From Achromobacter sp. (GTDB taxonomy: Bacteria; Pseudomonadota; Gammaproteobacteria; Burkholderiales; Burkholderiaceae_B): 19,444 bases of DNA. The stretch's first letter is position 1. Each line of letters opens with the position of its first letter. The position numbers and the translations under genes were made by a program. The stretch spans positions 1 to 19,444 of the forward strand of contig DMTA01000140.1 of NCBI GenBank assembly GCA_003454835.1, written 5' to 3'. This document shows positions 1 to 6,649 of the stretch, piece after piece. The notes under the pieces were generated by a model. The model did not search any database. It saw nothing but the letters and a program-made list of their open reading frames with translations, and had not been told where the DNA came from.

Positions 1-120
1 TCGTAGCCCCGCGCGCCCCAGGCCGACGACGCGCCGGGCGTCAAAAGCACACCGCCATCAGCAAGACGGCAACCTGCCGACAGGATCAGCGCACTTCACC
101 GCACCGCAAACATCCCCACG

Positions 121-240
121 CCAGACCACCTTTCGCCTACTTACCGCCGCCCTCGCCCTAAGCACACCCACCGTCCACCCACCGAACACCCCCAATCCCC
201 CATTTGTCCACCCCCAGCAACTTTTAGTACTATCCCCCAC
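121..240 (+). terminator. Possible Rho-utilisation (rut-like) C-rich tract
   Basis: By my count the plus strand of this 120-nt block has about 62 C and only about 11 G, many as YC dinucleotides and with no obvious stem-loop. That C>G bias is the known signature of Rho loading sites. It would act on transcripts entering from the left of the window or on a leader starting inside it. This is composition only; no consensus exists to confirm it. Confidence 0.25.
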
Positions 241-244
241 AGAA

Positions 245-279
245 ATTCTATACACGCACAAATGTTCGTATATAGAACA
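245..279. promoter_or_regulatory. Tandem IclR-type operator boxes upstream of the hydroxyacyl-CoA dehydrogenase cluster
   Basis: A perfect 15-bp box of the form GTTC-N7-GAAC lies at 264-278, extended by a flanking T/A pair to 263-279. A degenerate copy (ATTC-N7-GCAC, 6 of 8 fixed bases) lies at 245-259. Their centres (252 and 271) are 19 bp apart, the same spacing as the two boxes at 4554-4587 beside the IclR gene. The spacer is AT-rich and includes TATATA, so the site probably overlaps core promoter elements. Assigning it to the IclR protein encoded at 3644-4426 is an inference. Confidence 0.5.
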
Positions 280-393
280 CAAAGATTTTTCTGGCCAAGC
301 GCGCACAGAAAGGCACCCCGGACGAGACAGCATCACCCCTGGTCCCCGCGTGCCCGCCTGCAAGCCGCAGCCGCAAGCACCAAGCGAGCCATC

Positions 394-1329
394 ATGGACA
401 CTCCCCTCAGAAATCTCGCCGTTATCGGCGCAGGCGCCATGGGCAGCGGCATTGCCGCGCTGTTCGCTTCGAAGGGACTCGACGTCGTTTTGATTGACCC
501 CGTCGAAGGCGCCCTGGACCGGGCGTTGAAGACCATCGAACGCCAGCTAAACGTCTACGCCCCCGGCGAAGTCCAGCAAGCCATCCAGCGCATCCGCCTG
601 GAACCCGGCCTCGAAGCCGCCGCTACCAGCGACCTCGTCATCGAAGCCGTCCCGGAAAACCTCGACCTCAAGCGCGGCATCTTCGGCAAGTTGGACACCC
701 TGTGCCCCGCGCACACCCTCTTCGCCACCAACACCTCCGGTCTGTCCATCAACGCCATCGCCAGCGCCGTACAGCGCCGCGACCGCTTTGTCGGCACCCA
801 CTTCTTCACGCCCGCCGACGTCATCCCCCTCGTTGAAGTCGTCCGCAACGACGACACCTCCGATGACACCGTCGCCAAAGTCATGGCCACCCTGCGTTTC
901 GGCGGCAAACGCCCCGTTCTCGTGCGTCAGGACATCCCCGGCTTCATCGCCAACCGCATCCAGCACGCCCTCGCCCGCGAAGCCATCTCCCTGCTGGAAA
1001 AAGGCGTCGCCAGCGCAGAAGACATCGACGAAGTCGTCAAGTGGAGCCTCGGCATCCGCCTCGCCCTGTCCGGCCCCCTCGAACAGCGCGACATGAACGG
1101 CATCGACGTTCACTACGCCATCGCCAGCTACCTCTACAAAGACCTCGAAAACCGCACCGAACCCTCCGACCTGCTCAAGAGCAAAGTCGACAGCGGCCAC
1201 ATCGGCGCCAAGAGCGGACAGGGCTTCTACACCTGGAGTCCCGAACGGCGCGAGCGCGTCTTGCGCGAAAAAAGCGCCGCCCTCGGCGAACTCGCTGCGT
1301 GGCTCACAGGCAAAGCCAGCGGCTCCTGA
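394..1329 (+). CDS. 3-hydroxyacyl-CoA dehydrogenase family protein
   Basis: A 311-residue protein of the NAD-dependent 3-hydroxyacyl-CoA dehydrogenase superfamily, expected to interconvert a 3-hydroxyacyl and a 3-oxoacyl substrate in the cytosol. The Rossmann nucleotide-binding motif GAGAMG is at residues 12-17. Catalytic-type residues are visible: Ser115, His136, Glu148 and Asn187, with spacing matching the human HADH residues S137/H158/E170/N208. The helical C-terminal domain ends with the family GQGFYTW segment near 275-281. The usual HFFNP motif reads HFFTP, followed by a VIPLVEVV segment, so the exact substrate (CoA thioester or free hydroxy acid, as in carnitine or gulonate dehydrogenases) is uncertain. 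The start at 394 fits the fold; the open frame back to 262 gives non-homologous residues. It is followed after 170 nt by the AtoE-type transporter, with which it probably works. Confidence 0.88.
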   Translation: MDTPLRNLAVIGAGAMGSGIAALFASKGLDVVLIDPVEGALDRALKTIERQLNVYAPGEVQQAIQRIRLEPGLEAAATSDLVIEAVPENLDLKRGIFGKLDTLCPAHTLFATNTSGLSINAIASAVQRRDRFVGTHFFTPADVIPLVEVVRNDDTSDDTVAKVMATLRFGGKRPVLVRQDIPGFIANRIQHALAREAISLLEKGVASAEDIDEVVKWSLGIRLALSGPLEQRDMNGIDVHYAIASYLYKDLENRTEPSDLLKSKVDSGHIGAKSGQGFYTWSPERRERVLREKSAALGELAAWLTGKASGS

Positions 1330-1499
1330 GTCCGTTCTCAAACACCCACAAAAAGCGCGGCGGCCAAGACCGACCGCGCCATCGGGCCACGAGCCCACCC
1401 ACACAAAGAAAAGCAATCGTCCGGCACGCCCGCATCGTCACCCGATCACGCGCGCCGCCGGACATCAGAGAACCGCCTTACGGAATTGTTGGAGGCACC

Positions 1500-2840
1500 A
1501 TGAATAAATTGGCTTCATTCTTTACCGAGCTGATGCGCAAGTATCTGCCCGATCCCTTCGTCTTTGCGATCGCGCTGACCCTGCTCACCGTGCTGCTCGC
1601 CATGGGCATCGAAGGACAAGGCATCGGCGACGTCACCCGCGCCTGGGGCAAAGGCTTCTGGAGCCTCTTGGCCTTCACCACCCAGATGGCCGTCATCCTT
1701 GCCATGGGTTACGTGCTGGCCACCGCGCCGCTGACCGACCGCCTGCTCAACCGCATCGTCAGCCACGTCCACAAGCCGCACACCGCCATCATCGTCGCCA
1801 CGCTGGTCGGCGGCGTCGGCAGCTACCTGAACTGGGGCTTTGGTCTCGTCATCGGCGGCATCGTCGCCAAGAAGCTGGCCCTGAAGGTCAAGGGCGTCCA
1901 TTACCCCCTGATCATTGCCGCCGCGTACAGCGGCTTCACCATGTACGGTCTTGGCCTGTCCGCCAGCATCCCCGTGCTCGTCGCCACCCCTGGCCACCCC
2001 ACCGCCGCGCAGATGGGCACCATCCCCCTGTCCGAAACCATCTTCTCCGTGCCCATGCTGCTCACCAGCCTGGTCATCATCATCACCCTGCCCCTGCTCA
2101 ACGCCTGGCTGCACCCCAAGAAGGGTGAAGCGATCGTCGAAGTCGACCCCAACATCGACCGCGATGCCAACGCATCCAACGCCGCCGAAGACATGCTCGA
2201 AAAGGGCACCATCGCCTCCAAGCTCAACAACAGCCGCCTGCTCAGCATGCTGATCGGCGCGCTCGGCGTGGCCTACGTCGTCTTCCACTTCATGGATGGC
2301 GGCTCGCTGGACCTGAACCTCATCAACTTCATCATCCTGTTCCTGGGCATCATCCTGCTCGGCACCCCCGCCGCCTACGTCGCGAAGCTGACCGAAGGCA
2401 TCAAGACCATTTCCGGGATCATCCTGCAGTACCCGTTCTACGCCGGCATCATGGCCATCATGGCCGCCTCGGGTCTGGTCACCACGATCTCCGCAGTCTT
2501 CGTCGACGTCGCCACGCCCGAAACGCTGCCGTTCTGGGGTCTGATCAGCTCGTTCGTCATCAACTTCTTCGCGCCGTCCGCCGGCGGCCACTGGGTCATC
2601 CAGGGTCCGTTCATGATCGACGCCGCCAAGGAAATCGGCAGCGCGCTCAACCAGACCACCATGGCCGTCATGCTGGGCAACGCCTGGAACGATCTGGTGC
2701 AACCCTTCTGGATCCTGCCGGCGCTGGCCCTGTCCAAGCTCAAGCTGCGCGATGTGATGGGCTATACCGTCATCATGATGCTGTGGGTCGGCGTGATCCA
2801 CATCACCGCCGTCTTGGCTTGGGGTTATCTCACCCATTGA
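1500..2840 (+). CDS. atoE: AtoE-type short-chain fatty acid transporter
   Basis: A 446-residue inner-membrane protein with about ten to twelve hydrophobic segments, of the short-chain fatty acid transporter (AtoE) family. Visible features are the N-terminal segment LPDPFVFAIALTLLT (16-30), a glycine-rich stretch around 103-120, a charged hydrophilic loop at about 204-245, and the conserved GGHWVIQGPFM segment at 362-372. A GGAGG ribosome binding site sits just before the ATG. The frame stays open far upstream, but the preceding residues are basic and low-complexity and overlap the dehydrogenase gene. The family takes up acetoacetate and butyrate-like acids in enterobacteria. Here the neighbours suggest import of a short hydroxy or keto acid. 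The SDR gene follows after 27 nt, so the two are probably cotranscribed. Confidence 0.9.
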   Translation: MNKLASFFTELMRKYLPDPFVFAIALTLLTVLLAMGIEGQGIGDVTRAWGKGFWSLLAFTTQMAVILAMGYVLATAPLTDRLLNRIVSHVHKPHTAIIVATLVGGVGSYLNWGFGLVIGGIVAKKLALKVKGVHYPLIIAAAYSGFTMYGLGLSASIPVLVATPGHPTAAQMGTIPLSETIFSVPMLLTSLVIIITLPLLNAWLHPKKGEAIVEVDPNIDRDANASNAAEDMLEKGTIASKLNNSRLLSMLIGALGVAYVVFHFMDGGSLDLNLINFIILFLGIILLGTPAAYVAKLTEGIKTISGIILQYPFYAGIMAIMAASGLVTTISAVFVDVATPETLPFWGLISSFVINFFAPSAGGHWVIQGPFMIDAAKEIGSALNQTTMAVMLGNAWNDLVQPFWILPALALSKLKLRDVMGYTVIMMLWVGVIHITAVLAWGYLTH

Positions 2841-2867
2841 GTTCTTGAACACTGAACGGAAACCGAT

Positions 2868-3596
2868 ATGACCAAACCCACCGCATATCTCGTCACCGGC
2901 GGCAGCGCCGGGATCGGCGCCGCCATCATCCGCATGCTGCTCGATGCCGGCCACAAGGTCGTCAACATCGACTACAAGCTGCCCGAGAATCCGCCGGCGG
3001 GTCTGGTTTCGTATCAGGCCGATCTGACCGACGAGGCGCGCACGCAGGAAGTTGCCCGCGAAGTCACCAGCGCCTTCAACATCGTCGGCCTCGTCAACAA
3101 CGCCGGCGCCACGCGGCCCGGCACGGCCGACACCGCCACGCTGGCCGACCTGGACTACGTCGTCAATCTGCATCTGCGCACCGCGCTCATTTTGGTGCAG
3201 GCCGCGCTGCCCGCGATGCGCGAAGCCGGCTTCGGCCGCATCGTCAACATGTCGTCGCGCGCCGCGCTGGGCAAGCCGGATCGCGTGGTCTATTCGGCCA
3301 CCAAGGCCGGGCTTGTGGGCCTGACGCGCACGCTGGCCATGGAACTGGGCGGCGACGGCATCACCGTCAACGCCATCGGCCCCGGCCCCATCGCCACCGA
3401 CCTCTTCACCAAGAGCAATCCGGCCGGCGCGCCGCAGACCGAACGCATCATCAACAGCATCGTCGTCAAGCGCCTGGGCACGCCTGAAGACGTCGCGCGC
3501 GCCGCGATGTTCTTCCTGTCGCCCGACAACGGATTTGTCACCGGCCAGATGCTGTACGTCTGCGGCGGCACGACGCTCGGCGTCGCGCCTATCTGA
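2868..3596 (+). CDS. SDR-family oxidoreductase (3-oxoacyl reductase-like)
   Basis: A 242-residue classical short-chain dehydrogenase/reductase. The cofactor motif TGGSAGIG is at residues 10-17, NNAG at 77-80, the catalytic serine at 129, and Y142-x3-K146 forms the catalytic pair. Asp35 at the end of the second strand suggests preference for NAD(H) over NADP(H). Length and C-terminal GGTT segment are normal for the family. It lies 27 nt after the transporter gene and is convergent with the IclR gene, 47 nt away. Together with the first dehydrogenase it gives the cluster two hydroxy/keto oxidoreductases, consistent with oxidation of an imported hydroxy acid. The substrate cannot be read from sequence. 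Confidence 0.9.
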   Translation: MTKPTAYLVTGGSAGIGAAIIRMLLDAGHKVVNIDYKLPENPPAGLVSYQADLTDEARTQEVAREVTSAFNIVGLVNNAGATRPGTADTATLADLDYVVNLHLRTALILVQAALPAMREAGFGRIVNMSSRAALGKPDRVVYSATKAGLVGLTRTLAMELGGDGITVNAIGPGPIATDLFTKSNPAGAPQTERIINSIVVKRLGTPEDVARAAMFFLSPDNGFVTGQMLYVCGGTTLGVAPI

Positions 3597-3643
3597 GTAC
3601 GGCCGCCATGCCCTTGACGACCGACCTCGCCGTCCGCCGCCGC

Positions 3644-4426
3644 CTAGCGGCGCAACAGCGCGTGGTTGATCTGATCGGCGGCGCGGCGCAGCGGCGGCAA
3701 AAACGCTTCCAGCATCGCCTCGCGCGAAAACCGGTTGGCGTGACCGCTGACGTTCATCGCGGCGATCACGCGGCCGCTGCGGTCGATGATGGGCACCGCC
3801 ACGGATTGCAGGCCGGGCTCCAGTTCCTGCGCCACGCAGGCATAGCCGTCGGCACGCACGCCGGCCAGTACGCGCTTCAATTCGGCGATGTCGGTGACGG
3901 TTTCCGCCGTGTAAGTCTGGATCTGGCTCATCGCCAGCACCCGGTCCAGCTCGGCTTCCGGCAGGCCCGCCAGCAGCACGCGGCCCATCGACGTCACCCA
4001 TGCCGGCAAGCGGCTGCCCACAGCCAGATTGATCGTCATCACCTTATGCGTCGACAGACGCAGGATGTACACGATGTCGGCGCCTTCCAGCACCGACACG
4101 GAGCACGACTCGCGCGTCAGCTCGGCGACTTCTTCCATGTAGGGCAGCGCCAGGTTCCACAGCGGCGTGCCCGACAGATAGGCATAGCCCAGTTCCAGAA
4201 TGCGCGGCGTCAGCGAGAACTTGCGGTCGTCGGCCGTGACGTAGCCCAGGTGCTCCAGCGTCAGCAGAATGCGACGCGCGCCGGCGCGGGTCAGCCCCGT
4301 CACGGCGGCCACCTCGGACAGCGTCATCTGCGAACGGTCGGGGCCAAAGGCCCGGATCACCGACAGGCCGCGCGCGAAGGACTGCACGTAACTGTCGCTG
4401 GGTTGCTGGGGATCTTGCTCGGCCAT
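3644..4426 (-). CDS. IclR-family transcriptional regulator (PcaR/PobR group)
   Basis: A 260-residue IclR-type regulator. An N-terminal winged helix-turn-helix covers about residues 14-75, starting with the DSYVQSFARGL segment typical of the PcaR/PcaU/PobR subgroup that controls beta-ketoadipate genes. The effector-binding domain covers about 80-250, with the family segment SMGRVLLA at 146-153. It is divergent from the 3-oxoadipate CoA-transferase operon; the 193-nt gap carries two GTTC-N7-GAAC boxes. The likely effector is a beta-ketoadipate-pathway intermediate, by analogy with relatives. Similar boxes upstream of 394 suggest it also controls that cluster. Whether it activates or represses is not shown, though boxes so close to the pcaI start fit repression at least as well as activation. 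Confidence 0.9.
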   Translation of the reverse strand: MAEQDPQQPSDSYVQSFARGLSVIRAFGPDRSQMTLSEVAAVTGLTRAGARRILLTLEHLGYVTADDRKFSLTPRILELGYAYLSGTPLWNLALPYMEEVAELTRESCSVSVLEGADIVYILRLSTHKVMTINLAVGSRLPAWVTSMGRVLLAGLPEAELDRVLAMSQIQTYTAETVTDIAELKRVLAGVRADGYACVAQELEPGLQSVAVPIIDRSGRVIAAMNVSGHANRFSREAMLEAFLPPLRRAADQINHALLRR

Positions 4427-4523
4427 CCGTCTGGTTCCACGAGTAAAAGGCCCGCCGCGGCGAGCCTGCGTTGCCCCTTGCGGGCGACTCCGAACGATGG
4501 AGAGTGCGGCGTGCGGGCTTGCC

Positions 4524-4587
4524 TTGACGCCTTCGCATTCCCCATGAAACGATGTTCTTCAGAAGAACGAAAGTTCGAAAGAAGAAC
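4524..4587 (+). promoter_or_regulatory. Promoter/operator of the CoA-transferase operon with two IclR-type boxes
   Basis: Two 15-bp boxes of the form GTTC-N7-GAAC lie at 4554-4568 and 4573-4587. The first is a complete palindrome (GTTCTTC-A-GAAGAAC). Their centres are 19 bp apart. A good -35 candidate TTGACG is at 4524-4529, with a poor -10 AACGAT at 4548-4553 after an 18-bp spacer. If these are used, transcription starts inside the first box. The boxes end 33 nt before the pcaI start codon and 128 nt upstream of the iclR start. The operator symmetry is directly seen; the promoter assignment is tentative. Confidence 0.55.
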
Positions 4588-4619
4588 AAATTATGACACG
4601 CCACCTATGAGCGAACATC

Positions 4620-5309
4620 ATGATCTCTAAGACTGTTGCAAGCGCTGCCGCCGCCCTGGCGGACGTCCCCGATGGCGCCACCGTCATGATCGGCGGCTTC
4701 GGCACCGCCGGCCAGCCCATGGAACTGATCGACGCCCTGCTTGAACAGGGCGCCAAGGACCTGGTCATCATCAACAACAACGCCGGCAACGGCACCACGG
4801 GGCTCGCCGCCTTGCTGGGCGCCAACCGCGTGCGCAAGATCATCTGCTCGTTTCCGCGCCAGGCGGACTCGCAGATCTTTGACGGTCTGTACCGCAGCGG
4901 CAAGCTGGAACTGGAACTGGTGCCCCAAGGCAATCTGGCCGAGCGCATCCGCGCCGCCGGCGCCGGCATCGGCGCGTTCTTCACGCCCACCGGCTACGGC
5001 ACCCCGCTGGCCGACGCCAAGGAAACCCGCGAGATCAACGGCCGCCAGTACGTGCTGGAGTATCCGCTGCACGCCGACTACGCGCTGATCAAGGCCGAGC
5101 GCGGCGACCGCTGGGGCAACCTGGTCTACCGCAAGACCGCCCGCAACTTCGGTCCCATCATGGCCAGCGCCGCGCGCGTGGCCGTGGCCCAGGTCCGCGA
5201 GATCGTCGAACTGGGCGAGCTCGACCCCGAAACCGTCGTCACCCCCGGCATCTTCGTCAAGCGCGTCGTGCAGATCGCAGGCCAGCAGGCCGCCAAGGAG
5301 CAGCAATGA
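4620..5309 (+). CDS. pcaI: 3-oxoadipate CoA-transferase subunit A
   Basis: A 229-residue alpha subunit of a class I CoA-transferase. With subunit B it moves CoA from succinyl-CoA to 3-oxoadipate, the penultimate step of the beta-ketoadipate pathway. It has the glycine-rich N-terminal segment MIGGFGTAGQP (about 23-33), the NNNAGNG segment (about 52-58), and the FFTPTGYGTPLADAKE segment around 120-135 seen in PcaI, CatI and ScoA proteins. The next gene overlaps by four bases (ATGA), so translation is coupled. Other substrates such as acetoacetate are possible for the family, but neighbouring catC and pcaD favour 3-oxoadipate. The ribosome binding site is weak (GAGCG). Confidence 0.93.
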   Translation: MISKTVASAAAALADVPDGATVMIGGFGTAGQPMELIDALLEQGAKDLVIINNNAGNGTTGLAALLGANRVRKIICSFPRQADSQIFDGLYRSGKLELELVPQGNLAERIRAAGAGIGAFFTPTGYGTPLADAKETREINGRQYVLEYPLHADYALIKAERGDRWGNLVYRKTARNFGPIMASAARVAVAQVREIVELGELDPETVVTPGIFVKRVVQIAGQQAAKEQQ

Positions 5310-5950
5310 GCACCAAACTGACCCGCGACCAGATCGCCGCCCGCGTCGCGCAGGACATTCCTGAAGGCGCCTACGTCAACCTGGGCATCGGCCTGCCCAC
5401 GCTCGTCGCCAACCACCTGCCGGCCGGCCGCGAAGTCATCCTGCATACCGAAAACGGCATGCTGGGCATGGGCCCCGCGCCTGCCAAGGGCGAGGAAGAC
5501 TACGACCTCATCAACGCCGGCAAGCAGCCCGTCACCGAACAACCCGGCTGCTCGTTCTTTCACCACGCCGATTCGTTCGCGATGATGCGCGGCGGCCATC
5601 TGGACATCTGCGTGCTGGGCGCCTTCCAGGTCTCGCAGCACGGCGACCTGGCCAACTGGCACACGGGTGCGCCCGACGCCATCCCCGCCGTCGGCGGCGC
5701 GATGGACCTGGCGATCGGCGCCAAAGACGTCTTCGTGATGATGGAACTGCAGACCCGCGAAGGCCAGAGCAAGCTGGTCGAGGCCTGCACGTATCCGCTG
5801 ACCGGCGTGCGCTGCGTGTCGCGCGTGTACACGGATGTGGCGGTGTTCGACATCAACAAGGATGGGGTGACGGTCACCGACATCTTTGGCGACATGACCG
5901 CCGATGAGCTGCTGCGCCTGACCGGCCTGCCGCTGAAGTTCGCGAACTGA
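5306..5950 (+). CDS. pcaJ: 3-oxoadipate CoA-transferase subunit B
   Basis: A 214-residue beta subunit of the same CoA-transferase. The catalytic glutamate is visible in the segment HTENGMLGMGP (Glu49), the residue that forms the glutamyl-CoA thioester in this family. NLGIGLPTLV at about 25-34 is the conserved glycine-containing loop. The start codon overlaps the stop of subunit A, and full family length is present with no disruption. The product acts with subunit A in the cytosol. A GC-rich hairpin follows before catC. Confidence 0.94.
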   Translation: MSTKLTRDQIAARVAQDIPEGAYVNLGIGLPTLVANHLPAGREVILHTENGMLGMGPAPAKGEEDYDLINAGKQPVTEQPGCSFFHHADSFAMMRGGHLDICVLGAFQVSQHGDLANWHTGAPDAIPAVGGAMDLAIGAKDVFVMMELQTREGQSKLVEACTYPLTGVRCVSRVYTDVAVFDINKDGVTVTDIFGDMTADELLRLTGLPLKFAN

Positions 5951-5971
5951 TTTCCCTTAATTGCCGCTACA

Positions 5972-5992
5972 CCGCCCCGCGCCCCGGGGCGG
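5972..5992 (+). other. GC-rich intercistronic stem-loop between pcaJ and catC
   Basis: An 8-bp perfect inverted repeat (CCGCCCCG / CGGGGCGG) encloses a 5-nt loop. There is no following T run, so it is unlikely to be an efficient intrinsic terminator. It could stabilise or process the operon mRNA just before the catC ribosome binding site (GGAGAG near 5999-6004). Confidence 0.45.
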
Positions 5993-6010
5993 CATCATGG
6001 AGAGTCCATC

Positions 6011-6286
6011 ATGTTGTTCATGGTTCAAATGCAGGTCAATCTGCCCGTCGACATGCCCGCCGAACGCGCGGACAAGCTCAAGGCTGACGAAAAGGCCCTG
6101 GCGCAGCAGCTGCAGCGCGACGGCAAGTGGAAGAGCCTGTGGCGCGTCGTCGGCCGTTACGCCAACGTCAGCATCTTCGACGTCGAAAACAACGACGAAC
6201 TGCACACGCTGCTGTCGTCGCTGCCGCTTTTCCCGTACATGGATATCGAAGTCACCGCGCTCGCGCGCCATCCCTCGGCGATCTGA
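6011..6286 (+). CDS. catC: Muconolactone delta-isomerase
   Basis: A 91-residue protein matching muconolactone isomerase in length and pattern: the start MLFMVQMQVNLP, the ERADKLKADEKA helix, the WKSLWRVVGRYANVSIFDV core at about 41-59, and the ending LFPYMDIEVTALARHPSAI. It converts (+)-muconolactone to 3-oxoadipate enol-lactone in the catechol branch, as a small ferredoxin-fold oligomer. The product is the substrate of the lactonase encoded at 6650. The muconate cycloisomerase that normally makes its substrate is not in the window. A GGAGAG site precedes the ATG. Confidence 0.93.
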   Translation: MLFMVQMQVNLPVDMPAERADKLKADEKALAQQLQRDGKWKSLWRVVGRYANVSIFDVENNDELHTLLSSLPLFPYMDIEVTALARHPSAI

Positions 6287-6298
6287 CAGGAGCCTCGC

Positions 6299-6595
6299 AT
6301 GCCCTACATCATCGAAACCTTCGACAAGCCCAACCACCAGGAAATGCGCCAGCAGCACCGCGCCAAGCACCTGGAATACCTGGACGCCAACAAGCAGCTG
6401 CTGCTGGCGTGCGGCGCCAAGCTGCAGGATGACGGCAAGGATGCGGGCGGCGGGCTGTACATCGTCGACGTGGACACGCGCGAAGCCGCGCAGCAGTTCA
6501 TCGACGCCGATCCGTTCGCGCAGGCCGACCTGTTCGACCGCGTGACCATCACCCGCTGGCGCAAAGCCTACGTCGACGGCGTCTGCCACCTGTAA
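6299..6595 (+). CDS. YciI-like protein, putative small accessory enzyme
   Basis: A 98-residue YciI-family protein with a dimeric ferredoxin-like fold related to the muconolactone isomerase fold. Typical elements are RxxHxxHL (Arg17, His20, His24) and the DPF motif (Asp71-Pro72-Phe73), with ITRW near residues 84-87. The family His-Asp pair is therefore present and the protein looks catalytically competent. One characterised relative, TftG, is a dehydrochlorinase in chloroaromatic breakdown; most members have no known role. The gene starts 12 nt after catC with a good AGGAGC site, so it is in the same operon. A role on a substituted lactone or a side product is an inference. Confidence 0.87.
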   Translation: MPYIIETFDKPNHQEMRQQHRAKHLEYLDANKQLLLACGAKLQDDGKDAGGGLYIVDVDTREAAQQFIDADPFAQADLFDRVTITRWRKAYVDGVCHL

Positions 6596-6602
6596 TACCC
6601 GC

Positions 6603-6626
6603 GCGGCCGCCTGCTTGCGCGGCCGC
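6603..6626 (+). other. GC-rich intercistronic stem-loop between yciI-like gene and pcaD
   Basis: Two copies of GCGGCCGC (6603-6610 and 6619-6626) are self-complementary and can pair as an 8-bp stem over an 8-nt loop. They form part of a 10-nt direct repeat, GCGCGGCCGC. No T run follows. It may modulate mRNA stability or partially attenuate transcription within the operon. Confidence 0.4.
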
Positions 6627-6649
6627 AGCTTTCCCCAAAGGAATTCCCT

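Larger units (their letters stand above)
1..393. other. Intergenic region upstream of the first catabolic cluster
   Basis: No convincing gene is seen here. Open frames exist on both strands but lack family resemblance and a good ribosome binding site. The stretch divides into a GC-rich start (1-110), a strongly C-rich, G-poor block (about 110-240), an AT-rich pocket (about 240-295) carrying palindromic operator-like sites, and a GC-rich leader up to the start codon at 394. A frame in phase with the first gene extends back to 262, but the dehydrogenase fold begins only after 394. Confidence 0.6.

Noticed and set aside
58..363. Minus-strand open frame in the left intergenic region
   Set aside because: Gly/Trp/Arg-rich product without homology, crossing the operator region. 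No credible ribosome binding site.
262..393. N-terminal extension of the hydroxyacyl-CoA dehydrogenase
   Set aside because: The 44 extra residues are basic and unrelated to the family, and would place the operator box inside the coding region. The Rossmann motif is at the normal distance from the ATG at 394.
1515..4001. 828-codon open frame on the minus strand
   Set aside because: It runs antisense across three genes with clear family motifs. Its product is rich in Gly, Asp, Arg and His with no domain, the usual mirror of GC-rich coding DNA.
3608..4630. Plus-strand open frame over the IclR gene
   Set aside because: Low-complexity Arg/His/Gln-rich product with no start site, antisense to a well-supported IclR protein.
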